From: Paraclostridium tenue
Lineage (GTDB): Bacteria; Bacillota; Clostridia; Peptostreptococcales; Peptostreptococcaceae
Length of the DNA: 64,000 bases
Direction: 5' to 3'
Assembly: GCF_039521565.1 (NCBI RefSeq)
Contig: NZ_BAAACP010000005.1
Span: 1 to 64,000, forward strand
The stretch's first letter is position 1. The number at the start of each line of letters is the position of its first letter. Under the pieces are notes generated by a model. That model was not told the DNA's origin. It saw nothing but the letters and a program-made list of their open reading frames with translations, and did not search any database. The translations under genes and the position numbers were made by a program. Positions 8,176 through 17,260 of this stretch are shown here, in pieces.

Positions 8176-10323
8176 ATGAAAAATGCAATTAAGGTTTTCA
8201 AAAGAGATATAAAAAACTTAATAAAAAACCCAATAGCTCTAATAATAGTAATGGGTTTATGCTTTATACCATCTCTTTATGCTTGGATAAATATAAAAGC
8301 TTGTTGGAATCCTTACGAGAATACTAGCACAGTGCCAATTGCCATAGTAAATAATGATAAAGGTGCAAAATTAGATGGCAAAAACATAAACATAGGAAAT
8401 GGTGTTATTAAAGAACTTAAAAAGAACAAATCAATTGGATGGAAGTTTGTAAACTCTAAACAAGGGAATGCAGGAGTTTTAGATGGAACTTATTATGCTA
8501 TGATTGAAATACCTAGTAACTTTTCAAATGATTTAACTAGTGTTAAAACTGGAAAACCTATAAAGCCAACTATAGTTTATAAGGTTGATACAAAATCGAA
8601 TCCAGTTGCTGGGAAAATAACAGAAGTTGCAGAAGAAACTCTTGTAAATCAAATTAACTCAAACTTTATAGCTACTGTCAATAAGACTATTTTCTCATCA
8701 TTAAATAAGTATGGAAAAGATATTGATGATAGTAAAGATAAGATAATAGAACTTAAAAAAGCTATAATACAACTTGATGAGCATATGAGTCTTATAAACT
8801 TTGCACTTGATAGTGTTAATAATAATTCTAAAAACTTAACTGAATTTTTAAAAAGTATACAAAGTACTCTTCCACAAGTAACAAATGGAATAAGTGCAGT
8901 ATCTAATAGTAACTTAAACACTAGTGAGAATATAAGCAACATAAAAAATAATTTAAATGGATCACTTGATAATATTAAATCGACTTTAAATAAAATTAAC
9001 AGTCAAAACGATCAAATAAAAGATATAGTAAATAATTTAAATAATTCGGATTCTATATCAAAAGGAACAATAGAATCAGCTATATCTCAAGTTAACAATC
9101 AGATAAACAGTAGTAAATCTCAGATAGATTCTATTATTAAATATTTAAGTGATTTTAATAAAGTTAAACCTAATAAAAATATAGATAAATTAATTGAGGG
9201 TTTAAACAAAATAAAAACTGGAATTAGCTCAGAACAAGATAGATTAGATTCACTTAAAAATCAAATAAATGATTCTAAAGAATCTATAAAAAGTACAATA
9301 GACTCTATAAATTCTACTGCGAATGATTTATCTAACAAAGTTAATAACTCTATAAATTTATATGATTCAAATGTTAGACCGGAACTAAACAAAACAGCAG
9401 ATAGTTTAGTAACAGCAACATCTGATGCATCTAAATTAGTAGATAGTTCTAAAGGATTAGTACAAGCTGTTAATGACATGTTAGGATATGCATCAAAAGG
9501 AAGTAATTTAACAGCACAAATGTCTAAGGATTTAGATTCTAAATTAAACCAGTTTAAAGATACAATACATTTATTAAGTACAGAGCTTAAAAAAGTTAAT
9601 GACAACGATTTAGATGCCATAATAGGAATACTTCAAAGTAAGCCACAAGTTATGGGAAATTACATATCTAATCCATTTAACATAAAATCAGAACCAATTT
9701 ACCCAATAGCAAATTACGGTTCTGGTATGGCACCTATATATACAACACTTGCTTTATGGGTTGGAGGATTAGTACTTACATCACTTTTAACAACTGAAGC
9801 AGAAAAATTTAATGAATTGACAATAAAAGAAAAGTATCTTGGAAAAATGATAACATTTGTATTCTTTGCAATGATACAAGGATTTATAGTAGGTATAGGA
9901 GATAAGTTTGTACTTGGAGTTCAAACTGAAAACTTAATGTTATTTATATTTACAACAGTATTTTCTTCAGCAGTATTTACTGTTATCTTATATAACTTAG
10001 TATCACTATTTGGAAATATAGGAAAAGCTATAGGTATAGTTCTTATGGTTATTCAGATAGCAGGATCTGGAGGAACTTATCCAATACAAGTAGACCCTTT
10101 AATATTTAGAATACTTCAACCATTTTTCCCTTTTACATATACACTAAGCAACTTAAGGGAAGCAATAGCAGGACCACTTTTAAGTACAGTAATGTTTAAT
10201 GTTGTTGTATTAACAGGATTTGCTATTATAACAATACTTATAGGATATTTCTTAAAAGAAAGACTTAATAGTGCTGTTAGAAAATTTGAAAAAGAATTTG
10301 AAGAATCTGGATTGTCAGAGTAA
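8176..10323 (+). CDS. YhgE/Pip family membrane protein, copy 1
   Basis: 715 aa. Start ATG 8176 was chosen because GGAGG at 8166-8170 precedes it; the open frame from 8122 is unsupported. One N-terminal membrane segment (about 20-40, IALIIVMGLCFIPSLYAW) is followed by the family signature NIKACWNPYENT. A roughly 450-residue Asn/Ser/Lys-rich extracellular region (about 150-500) of predicted coiled coil comes next, then five C-terminal membrane segments with the conserved SGGTYPIQ. YhgE/Pip proteins include the lactococcal phage infection protein and the phage receptor YueB and are related to EsaA of type VII secretion; the true cellular role is unclear. The next gene is a paralog 16 nt downstream. 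Confidence 0.9.
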   Translation: MKNAIKVFKRDIKNLIKNPIALIIVMGLCFIPSLYAWINIKACWNPYENTSTVPIAIVNNDKGAKLDGKNINIGNGVIKELKKNKSIGWKFVNSKQGNAGVLDGTYYAMIEIPSNFSNDLTSVKTGKPIKPTIVYKVDTKSNPVAGKITEVAEETLVNQINSNFIATVNKTIFSSLNKYGKDIDDSKDKIIELKKAIIQLDEHMSLINFALDSVNNNSKNLTEFLKSIQSTLPQVTNGISAVSNSNLNTSENISNIKNNLNGSLDNIKSTLNKINSQNDQIKDIVNNLNNSDSISKGTIESAISQVNNQINSSKSQIDSIIKYLSDFNKVKPNKNIDKLIEGLNKIKTGISSEQDRLDSLKNQINDSKESIKSTIDSINSTANDLSNKVNNSINLYDSNVRPELNKTADSLVTATSDASKLVDSSKGLVQAVNDMLGYASKGSNLTAQMSKDLDSKLNQFKDTIHLLSTELKKVNDNDLDAIIGILQSKPQVMGNYISNPFNIKSEPIYPIANYGSGMAPIYTTLALWVGGLVLTSLLTTEAEKFNELTIKEKYLGKMITFVFFAMIQGFIVGIGDKFVLGVQTENLMLFIFTTVFSSAVFTVILYNLVSLFGNIGKAIGIVLMVIQIAGSGGTYPIQVDPLIFRILQPFFPFTYTLSNLREAIAGPLLSTVMFNVVVLTGFAIITILIGYFLKERLNSAVRKFEKEFEESGLSE

Positions 10324-10339
10324 TTATAGAGGTGAGGAT

Positions 10340-12490
10340 ATGAAGAAAGTTTTTAAAATTTATTTAAGAGATTTAAAACACATAGTAACTATTCCAGCAG
10401 CCTTTATAATAATAGGTGGGCTTTGTTTAATACCTTCTTTATATGCATGGGTTAATATAAAAGCCTGTTGGAATCCATATGTAAACACAGGAAATCTTCC
10501 AGTAGCTGTAGTTAATAAAGATGAAGGAGCTTCTGTTGGAGGAAAATTTGTAAATGTAGGAAATGAGATTGTAGATCAGCTTAAGAAAAATCATAGTATA
10601 GGATGGAAGTTTGTAGATGATTGGCAAGGTAATTATCAATTAAATGAAGGTAAATTTTATGCTTTAATAGAAATACCAAGTGATTTTTCAAAAGATTTAT
10701 CAACGCTTACAACTTCAGACCCACAAAAGCCTAATATAATATATAAAGCTAATGAAAAAGTAAATGCAATAGCCACTAAAATAACAGATGTTGCAAAGGA
10801 CAAATTAGTAGAAGAAGTAAAAGCAAACTTTGTAGATACAGTCAATAAAGAAGCTTTTGAATTTTTATCTTCACTAGGTGTTAAATTAGAAGACAATAAA
10901 CCACAAATAATACAATTAAAAGATGCATTAGATAGTACATATAGTAATTTAGAAAAAATAAATGATTATGTAAAACAAGCAAACAATCATGCAGATACAC
11001 TTAAAAAATATTTAAATGATAGTAAAGGAAATCTTCCTAAAATTACAAAAGAAGTAAAGGATCTTCAAGATGTAGTAAATAATAGTAAAGGTTTAATTAC
11101 AGCTTCACAAGATAATGTAAATAATGCCACACAAAATTTAAATAGTAGCATGGTTTCTATAAATGATATAAATAGTAAACTTCAAAATGAAATTAATAAT
11201 TTAAAAAATATAAACGATAGTGTTTCTAATGAAGAAATAAATAAAACTATAGATTCTACGCAAAAATTAATTTCATCTTCTAATACATCTATAGATAAAC
11301 TTTTAAGTGGATTAGAAAAATTAAATAATATACATGAAAGTAATAAAGTAGAAAATATAATTAGCTCACTTAATGATTTAAAAACTGTACTTTCTTCAGA
11401 AAGTGATAAGTTAGAAAATATAAAATCATTAATACAAAATGGAGCAACTAAAGATCAAATAAATGAACAACTTAACTCTTTATCTGATTTATCAAGTTCA
11501 TTTAATAATAAATTAAATTTAATAAGCAGTAGCTTTTCAACTGATATATCTAATGTTTTAAATAGTGTAGGCAATGCTATGACCTCTAGTTCTGATAATA
11601 TTAACAATGTATTAGCAAGTATAAATGTTATAGTACCACAGTTAAATGCACTTTCTAATTATGGTATATCAAGTAGTGATGTTGCTGTAAAACAAGCAAA
11701 TCATATATCTAAAGAACTTGATAAATTTGAAAAAGATTTAGACAAATTAATAGAAAAAACAAAAGTATTAACAGATAAAAATTTAGATAAGATAATTCAA
11801 ACGCTTAATAAAAATTCAAAAGAGATAGCTTCATTTATATCATCACCTGTTGAAGTAAAAACAGTAGAACTTTATAAAGCAGGAATATTTGGAGTTGCAT
11901 TAATGCCATTTTACTCAGTACTTGCTATATGGGTAGGAGCGCTTTTATCAACATCTATACTTACTACAGAGTGTGAAGAATTAGAAGGTGAAAGAACAAA
12001 TTTACTTCAAAAACACTTTGGAAAGATGCTTACATTTATGACGGTATCACTAATACAATCATTAATAATTGCAACAGGGGATATATTTATATTCCAAGCT
12101 CCTGTAAGCGTACCACTTTTATATATATTTACAATAGTATCTTCAATATTATTTACAACAATAATATTTACATTAGTTTCTTTATTTGGAAATGTGGGTA
12201 AGGCTATTGCGATAGTTATTATGGTATTTCAAATTGCTGGGTCTGGAGGAATATATCCTATACAAACCAACCCTAAAATCTTTGAAGTATTACAACCATT
12301 TTGGCCATTTACTTATGCGATAGATGGATTTAGAGAAGCTATAGCAGGACCTAGCATGACTGCAGTTCATCATGATTTAGTTATGTTAGCTATATTCTTT
12401 ATAATATTTTTATTATTAGTAATATTTAAAAGAGTTTTCCATAATATGACTGAGTTTATGAATAATAAATTTAAAGAATCTGGATTATAA
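10340..12490 (+). CDS. YhgE/Pip family membrane protein, copy 2
   Basis: 716 aa paralog of the preceding gene with the same plan: N-terminal membrane segment, NIKACWNPYVNTGN signature, long Ser/Asn-rich coiled-coil ectodomain, five C-terminal membrane helices with SGGIYPIQ. Start ATG 10340 follows AGAGGTGAGG; an upstream frame overlapping gene 1 is not supported. The termini are highly similar while the ectodomains differ, which suggests duplication followed by surface divergence, possibly two subunits of one complex. Co-transcribed with copy 1; a strong terminator follows. No WXG100 or EssC gene is nearby, so a type VII link cannot be shown. Confidence 0.9.
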   Translation: MKKVFKIYLRDLKHIVTIPAAFIIIGGLCLIPSLYAWVNIKACWNPYVNTGNLPVAVVNKDEGASVGGKFVNVGNEIVDQLKKNHSIGWKFVDDWQGNYQLNEGKFYALIEIPSDFSKDLSTLTTSDPQKPNIIYKANEKVNAIATKITDVAKDKLVEEVKANFVDTVNKEAFEFLSSLGVKLEDNKPQIIQLKDALDSTYSNLEKINDYVKQANNHADTLKKYLNDSKGNLPKITKEVKDLQDVVNNSKGLITASQDNVNNATQNLNSSMVSINDINSKLQNEINNLKNINDSVSNEEINKTIDSTQKLISSSNTSIDKLLSGLEKLNNIHESNKVENIISSLNDLKTVLSSESDKLENIKSLIQNGATKDQINEQLNSLSDLSSSFNNKLNLISSSFSTDISNVLNSVGNAMTSSSDNINNVLASINVIVPQLNALSNYGISSSDVAVKQANHISKELDKFEKDLDKLIEKTKVLTDKNLDKIIQTLNKNSKEIASFISSPVEVKTVELYKAGIFGVALMPFYSVLAIWVGALLSTSILTTECEELEGERTNLLQKHFGKMLTFMTVSLIQSLIIATGDIFIFQAPVSVPLLYIFTIVSSILFTTIIFTLVSLFGNVGKAIAIVIMVFQIAGSGGIYPIQTNPKIFEVLQPFWPFTYAIDGFREAIAGPSMTAVHHDLVMLAIFFIIFLLLVIFKRVFHNMTEFMNNKFKESGL

Positions 12491-12493
12491 AAA

Positions 12494-12538
12494 CTAAAAC
12501 TGATATGGGATATATTTATCCTATATCAGTTTTTTTAA
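12494..12538 (+). terminator. terminator of YhgE pair
   Basis: Stem AAACTGATATGGGATA / TATCCTATATCAGTTT then T-run. Confidence 0.88.
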
Positions 12539-12614
12539 TTTATAAAAACAAATTTGAAATTATTTAAATATATTAGGGAATAATTTATATATAATGAAAT
12601 AAAAGAGGTGTAGT

Positions 12615-13154
12615 ATGAAAAAAGTAAGTATACTAGTTTTAATATGTGCATCTATGTTAAGTATAGGTTGTAGTCAGTATAAAAATAAAGACAGCAGTAA
12701 ATCTAATAAAGAGTTAGTAAATGCTATATTAAAAGAAACAAAAGTACAACAAAATGATGATAATAGATATATGTATTTTTATAAAGATTTAAATAATGAC
12801 AATAAAGATGAAACAATTGCTTATCTTTGGGGACCTGATTTTGGTAATATAAAAGAAGGAACTATGTTGATATTTAAAGAAAATGATAATAAGTATAAAT
12901 TAATATCACAAACGAACTTAGTAAATGTACCAATAGTTATAAGTGAACATAAAACTAATGGATACAATGATATTATTGTAAATATAAGTGGAGATGGTAT
13001 AGAAAATCAATATAATACAATACTTAAATTTAAAGATAATAAATACCCATTAAATGCTAGAACACAACCTAATATAGATATAAAAAAAATAAAATCAAAA
13101 AGTACAATATCAGCAAAGATAACACTTGATGGAGGATTTGAATTAAAAAAATAA
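12615..13154 (+). CDS. predicted lipoprotein of unknown function
   Basis: 179 aa. A type II signal peptide has a clear lipobox (LSIGC, lipidated Cys at 19), so the mature protein is anchored outside the membrane. The mature part begins with a Ser/Lys/Asn linker and contains FYKDLNNDNKDETIAYLWG (about 56-74), an acidic FG-GAP/calcium-loop-like motif, then beta-rich sequence. No family recognised beyond that. AAAAGAGGTG precedes ATG 12615. It lies upstream of the thioredoxin fusion gene but 160 nt apart, so joint transcription is possible, not shown. Confidence 0.72.
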   Translation: MKKVSILVLICASMLSIGCSQYKNKDSSKSNKELVNAILKETKVQQNDDNRYMYFYKDLNNDNKDETIAYLWGPDFGNIKEGTMLIFKENDNKYKLISQTNLVNVPIVISEHKTNGYNDIIVNISGDGIENQYNTILKFKDNKYPLNARTQPNIDIKKIKSKSTISAKITLDGGFELKK

Positions 13155-13316
13155 TAAAGTTACTATAAAGTAAACTATTAAAAAATTCATAAATATTGAT
13201 ACAATTATTAATAATACATGTGTTTTAATATTAGAAATTTAACTTAAGAAAATTAAAATTAATAAGAGAGGAGTATGTTATCAAAGCTAAATTAAAGTTT
13301 TGATTAACGGGGGATT

Positions 13317-14501
13317 ATGGAAAAACTAAACTTGATTGTAGTTTTTGTAGAAGGGGTATTATCATTTTTTTCACCATGTATATTACCTATATTACCGATA
13401 TACTTAAGTATATTATCAAATAGTAGTATTGAAAGTTTGAAAGAAGATAAAAGTAAGTTTATACATAGTTTATTATTTAAAAATGCTTTGTTTTTTGCAT
13501 TAGGTATATCTTTAACATTTTTTATATTAGGATCATCAGTAAACGCTTTAAAATCATTTTTTGATACTAATAAAGATTTAATAAAGATTTTTGGTGGATT
13601 AATAATAGTTTTTATGGGACTATTTTATATAGGAGTAATAAAATCTTCTTTATTAAGTAAAGAAAAAAGATTTAATATAAATACTAAGCAAATAAATCCT
13701 ATATCTGCCTTTTTATTTGGATTTACATTTAGCTTTGGGTGGACACCTTGTATAGGACCTATACTAACATCTGTACTTATTATGTCATCAAGTGTTAATA
13801 ATGTAGGAACGTCAAATTTACTTATACTATTTTATACAATTGGGTTCATATTACCATTTATACTAGCATCATTATTTTATAATAAATTATTTAAATCATT
13901 TAATAAAATGAAAAATTATATGGGATTAATAAAAAAGATAGGTGGGATTATACTCATATTATCAGGATTAGTTATGTTTATAAATGGCTCTTTTGGAGTA
14001 TATAAACACTTAAATGATTCTAAAAATTCTGATTCAAATAGCCAAAGTATAGACAGAGAAAATAAAGATGAAAAAATAATGTCTATAGATTTTACTTTAT
14101 ATGATCAAAATGGTAAGGAACATAAACTAAGTGATTACAAAGGCAAAACTGTATTTTTAAATTTCTGGGCAACATGGTGTCCTCCATGTAAAGCAGAAAT
14201 GCCATATATAGAACAATTATACAAAGAATATAATAAAAATAATAAAGATGTAGCAATACTAGGAGTAGCATCACCAAATTTAGATCGTGAAGGATCTAAA
14301 GAAAATATTATAAAATTTTTACAACAAGAAAAATATACTTTTCCTGTAGTTATGGATAATAATGGAGAATTAGCTTATAAATATGGTATAAGTGCATATC
14401 CAACGACTTTTATAATAGACAAAGAAGGTTATATAACTCAATATGTTCCAGGTGCTATGGATAAACAAACTATGAAGTATCTTATAGAAAATCATAATTA
14501 A
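13317..14501 (+). CDS. CcdA-like membrane protein fused to TlpA/ResA thioredoxin
   Basis: 394 aa. Residues 1-230 are a six-helix CcdA/DsbD-beta domain with both redox cysteine motifs (FFSPCILPILP and FGWTPCIGPIL), which carries electrons across the membrane. After a linker (about 232-250) residues 255-394 are a TlpA/ResA-type thioredoxin domain facing outside, with WATWCPPC (C288, C291). The fusion couples import of reducing power to reduction of extracellular disulfides in one polypeptide. CcdA normally serves cytochrome c maturation, but no heme gene is nearby; reduction of secreted proteins or peroxide defence is an alternative. GGGGGA precedes ATG 13317. Confidence 0.9.
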   Translation: MEKLNLIVVFVEGVLSFFSPCILPILPIYLSILSNSSIESLKEDKSKFIHSLLFKNALFFALGISLTFFILGSSVNALKSFFDTNKDLIKIFGGLIIVFMGLFYIGVIKSSLLSKEKRFNINTKQINPISAFLFGFTFSFGWTPCIGPILTSVLIMSSSVNNVGTSNLLILFYTIGFILPFILASLFYNKLFKSFNKMKNYMGLIKKIGGIILILSGLVMFINGSFGVYKHLNDSKNSDSNSQSIDRENKDEKIMSIDFTLYDQNGKEHKLSDYKGKTVFLNFWATWCPPCKAEMPYIEQLYKEYNKNNKDVAILGVASPNLDREGSKENIIKFLQQEKYTFPVVMDNNGELAYKYGISAYPTTFIIDKEGYITQYVPGAMDKQTMKYLIENHN

Positions 14502-14522
14502 AAAATTAATAAATATAGAAAT

Positions 14523-14562
14523 AAAAAAGCCACTAATCTAAATTAGATTGTGGCTATTTTTA
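14523..14562 (+). terminator. terminator of CcdA-TlpA gene
   Basis: Stem AAAGCCACTAATCTAA with TTAGATTGTGGCTATTTTT. It is convergent with the next small gene. Confidence 0.8.
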
Positions 14563-14569
14563 TTTAAAG

Positions 14570-14761
14570 TTATTTATATTTAATCCAATAATAAATTACA
14601 TAAATCCAACTTAATATACCGTGAAATATAGCCCAAGGTATTGATTTCCATGCTGTATAAGAAATGACCATTGCTAGACCAGCTCCAAAAGAAAGCCCTG
14701 ATTTTACTGACTTTTGAACTAAAACTTTATTATTGCTCTGATACTTTTCATTATTATTCAT
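14570..14761 (-). CDS. small conserved membrane protein
   Basis: 63 aa. A charged, Asn-rich N-terminus precedes a hydrophobic hairpin (about residues 22-60) containing SGLSFGAGLAMVISYTAWKS and AIFHGILSWIYVIYY. I recall very similar short proteins, with the pattern AMVISW...WAIFHG, across Clostridia and other Firmicutes, all uncharacterised. The ribosome site TAGGGAGGGAG before ATG 14761 is excellent, so this is a real gene despite its size. Function unknown. Confidence 0.75.
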   Translation of the reverse strand: MNNNEKYQSNNKVLVQKSVKSGLSFGAGLAMVISYTAWKSIPWAIFHGILSWIYVIYYWIKYK

Positions 14762-14894
14762 AAAAACTCCCTCCCTAAAATAAATATTAATTCAAATTTA
14801 TAGTTAATACATTTAATTTAAATAAATGATTTACTAAATTAGTATGGGAAAATAATATTAGTAAAAATTTGCTAAAATAAAATAGATAAAATAA

Positions 14895-14921
14895 AACTTT
14901 TTATAAATTAACCTCGTTATA
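14895..14921 (+). promoter_or_regulatory. possible ECF-type promoter
   Basis: AAC at 14895-14897 (within AAAAC) and CGTTATA at 14915-14921 are 17 nt apart, resembling the AAC...CGT pattern of ECF sigma promoters (compare sigma-W, sigma-M). It lies directly upstream of an ECF sigma gene. Predicted transcription would start almost at the ribosome site, so this is tentative. Confidence 0.35.
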
Positions 14922-14943
14922 TAATTGAAAGGAGGGAAATAAA

Positions 14944-15531
14944 TTGGTACAAACAGATGAAAAGTTAATAAAAGAACTATTAAAAGGTAATGAAAGTGCA
15001 ATGGAAATTTTAGTTAAAAGATATTACGATTTAGTACATAGCTTTATATACAGAAATACTAGTGATTATAATATAGCCTATGATATAACCCAAGATGTAT
15101 TTATAAAAATGATGAAAAATATAGATAAGTATCAAATAGAAAATGGTAAATTTAAAAGTTGGTTATTAAAAATTGCTGCAAATACGACAAAGGATTACTT
15201 CAGAAGTAAGACTTATAAACAAAGGACACAAAGCTATGATATAGCTAATCAGGAAATAGAAGATAAAACTAATGTAGTAGATATTTTATCGAAAAAAGAA
15301 GAGGCAATTAAGATAAAAGAAGCTATAGAAAATTTACCTAAGCTTCAAAGAGAAGCAGTTATATTAAAATATTACAATGATTTAAAAATCAAAGAAATAA
15401 GTTATATTACAGGAGAAAATGAAAACACCATAAAATCAAGATTATTTAATGGTGTTAAAAACTTAAAAAGATTTCTTGGAGGTGATAACTATGAAAAAAA
15501 CACCATCAAAAATAAACAACATGAGATGTGA
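14944..15531 (+). CDS. ECF RNA polymerase sigma factor
   Basis: 195 aa. It starts with TTG 14944, fixed by AAAGGAGG at 14928-14935. Region 2 occupies about residues 22-90 (YNIAYDITQDVFIKMMKNID with the conserved D-x-T-Q-D-x-F). Region 4 occupies about 118-178 (LPKLQREAVILKYYNDLKIKEIS helix-turn-helix). It lacks the extra regions of housekeeping sigma. It heads an operon with a membrane protein and an ABC transporter, and its 3' end overlaps the next gene by 41 nt, so translational coupling is likely. By family it is held by a membrane anti-sigma factor and switches on envelope-stress genes. Confidence 0.92.
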   Translation: MVQTDEKLIKELLKGNESAMEILVKRYYDLVHSFIYRNTSDYNIAYDITQDVFIKMMKNIDKYQIENGKFKSWLLKIAANTTKDYFRSKTYKQRTQSYDIANQEIEDKTNVVDILSKKEEAIKIKEAIENLPKLQREAVILKYYNDLKIKEISYITGENENTIKSRLFNGVKNLKRFLGGDNYEKNTIKNKQHEM

Positions 15532-16354
15532 TGATATAAATGATTATGAATTTGAAAATCTATTAGAAGAAGATTTATTGGATATAGAAAACTTTTTAGA
15601 TAGTTATGTTGTAAAAACAGTTGATGAAGAAAAAATTGATTTAACTATAGAAACATTAATAAACTACATGCCACAAAGTATAAGTGAAGATTTAGTAGTA
15701 AATAAAAATACATACTTAATAAATAAAATAAAGACAAATATAGAATTAATGAAAATACAATTTATGGTATTTAACAAAATGTATATTATAGTATCATTAA
15801 TACTTACTTTAGGGGGATTGATTGGAACTATAAAATATAATTTAAATCCATATGTATATTCTTATACAATTTCACCTATACCAGTACTACTAGGGTTTGT
15901 AGAAATTTTAAGAGGAAAAGAAGAAGGAGTTTGGGAACTAGAACTTAGCTATAAATTTTCTTTTAGAGAAATAGTATTTGCTAAATTAACAATAATAGGT
16001 ATTACTTCAATAGCTATAAGTTTGTTTGTTAGTTTTATACTATCAAATACTTACTCAGAAGTTAATTTATTAAAATTAATAAATACAAGCTTAATACCAA
16101 TTTGTTTTATATCTACTGTTTCATTATTAACAGCATCTATATATAGAAGCATGAACAGTATAGCATTATCAACTGGAATATGGATAATATGTTCGAACAT
16201 GGTAGATAGTAATACTTTTAAAAATATTGCAAATGTAAGTAACTTAAAGCTATTTGCAATAGTAGCAATACTAGGGGTATTAACTATAATTTCGTTAAAA
16301 GTATTTTATAAAAAAAGTATAAATTTTACAGATTATAAGAAATTTGATTTTTAG
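15491..16354 (+). CDS. multi-pass membrane protein, candidate anti-sigma factor
   Basis: 287 aa. ATG 15491 was chosen for its GGAGGTGAT ribosome site; it overlaps the sigma gene end in another frame. Residues 1-95 are acidic, soluble and presumably cytoplasmic (EFENLLEEDLLDIENF). Residues 96-275 hold about six membrane segments resembling an ABC-2-like permease half. The position right after an ECF sigma, the translational overlap and a cytoplasmic N-terminus facing a membrane domain fit an anti-sigma factor, but no zinc-binding HxxxCxxC motif is seen. Alternatively it is an ABC transporter subunit. Confidence 0.6.
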   Translation: MKKTPSKINNMRCDDINDYEFENLLEEDLLDIENFLDSYVVKTVDEEKIDLTIETLINYMPQSISEDLVVNKNTYLINKIKTNIELMKIQFMVFNKMYIIVSLILTLGGLIGTIKYNLNPYVYSYTISPIPVLLGFVEILRGKEEGVWELELSYKFSFREIVFAKLTIIGITSIAISLFVSFILSNTYSEVNLLKLINTSLIPICFISTVSLLTASIYRSMNSIALSTGIWIICSNMVDSNTFKNIANVSNLKLFAIVAILGVLTIISLKVFYKKSINFTDYKKFDF

Positions 16355-16366
16355 GAGAGAAAAGAT

Positions 16367-17248
16367 ATGGAATTAACTTTAAAAAATATAACAAAATCAT
16401 TTAAAGATAAGGTTGCAGTAAATGATTTTAATGTAACTTTAACTAATGGAATATATGGATTATTAGGACCTAATGGAGCAGGAAAAACTTCACTTATGAG
16501 AATAATTGCAGATGTTTCAAATGCTACTAGTGGAGAGATCTATTTAAATGGAAAAAGTAAAACTGAACTAGGAGCAGATTATAGAGATGTTTTAGGTTAT
16601 TTACCACAAGATGTGGGATTTTATAAAAGTTTTACAGCACAAAAGTTCTTAGAATATGTATCAACATTAAAAGGAATAGATAGAGAAGAAGCTAGTGTTA
16701 AGATTGATGAACTTTTAAAGTTTGTAAATTTAGAAAAAGATAGAAAAAGAAAAATAGGTAAGTTTTCTGGGGGGATGAAACAAAGGTTAGGTATAGCTCA
16801 AGCTCTTTTAAATGATCCAAAGATATTAATATTAGACGAGCCAACAGCAGGGCTTGATCCTAATGAAAGAATAAGATTTAAAAACTTAATATCAGAGATA
16901 TCAAGAGATAAGATTGTAATACTATCAACACATATAGTATCTGATGTAGAATTTATAGCAAATGAAATATTGATAATGAGAAATGGAGAATTAGTTGAAA
17001 AAGCTACTCCAGTTGAAATTTTAAATAGTATCAGAGGAAAAGTACATAGTTTAAAGATAAAGGAAGATTTATTACATAAAGTACAAAGTAAATTTAAAAT
17101 TTCTAATATTATAAGGGATGATGAGTATATTATAGTTAGGGTTGTAGGAGATGAATGTCCATTAATAGATGGAATTGAAGTTATAGAAGAATCACCTAAT
17201 TTAGAAGATTTATTTTTATATTACTTTGAGATTAGTACTGACTTATAA
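16367..17248 (+). CDS. ABC transporter ATP-binding protein
   Basis: 293 aa. Walker A GPNGAGKTS (about 34-42), Q loop LPQDVG, ABC signature FSGGMKQR (about 137-144), Walker B ILILDEPTAGLDPNE and the switch His in LSTHIVSDVEF are all present. The residues after about 215 are a C-terminal extension as in drug, bacitracin or lantibiotic exporter subunits. It powers the permease encoded 12 nt downstream. Co-transcribed with the ECF sigma and membrane protein. Confidence 0.93.
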   Translation: MELTLKNITKSFKDKVAVNDFNVTLTNGIYGLLGPNGAGKTSLMRIIADVSNATSGEIYLNGKSKTELGADYRDVLGYLPQDVGFYKSFTAQKFLEYVSTLKGIDREEASVKIDELLKFVNLEKDRKRKIGKFSGGMKQRLGIAQALLNDPKILILDEPTAGLDPNERIRFKNLISEISRDKIVILSTHIVSDVEFIANEILIMRNGELVEKATPVEILNSIRGKVHSLKIKEDLLHKVQSKFKISNIIRDDEYIIVRVVGDECPLIDGIEVIEESPNLEDLFLYYFEISTDL

Positions 17249-17260
17249 AGGGGGATAAAT

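Noticed and set aside
8649..9620. Minus-strand frames opposite the first YhgE gene
   Set aside because: They are shadows of the Ser/Asn-rich coding sequence, without ribosome sites or recognisable domains.
13267..13295. Six-codon frame (MLSKLN) before the CcdA-TlpA gene as a leader peptide
   Set aside because: The GAGGAG is only one base from the ATG, too close for initiation, and no attenuator structure follows.
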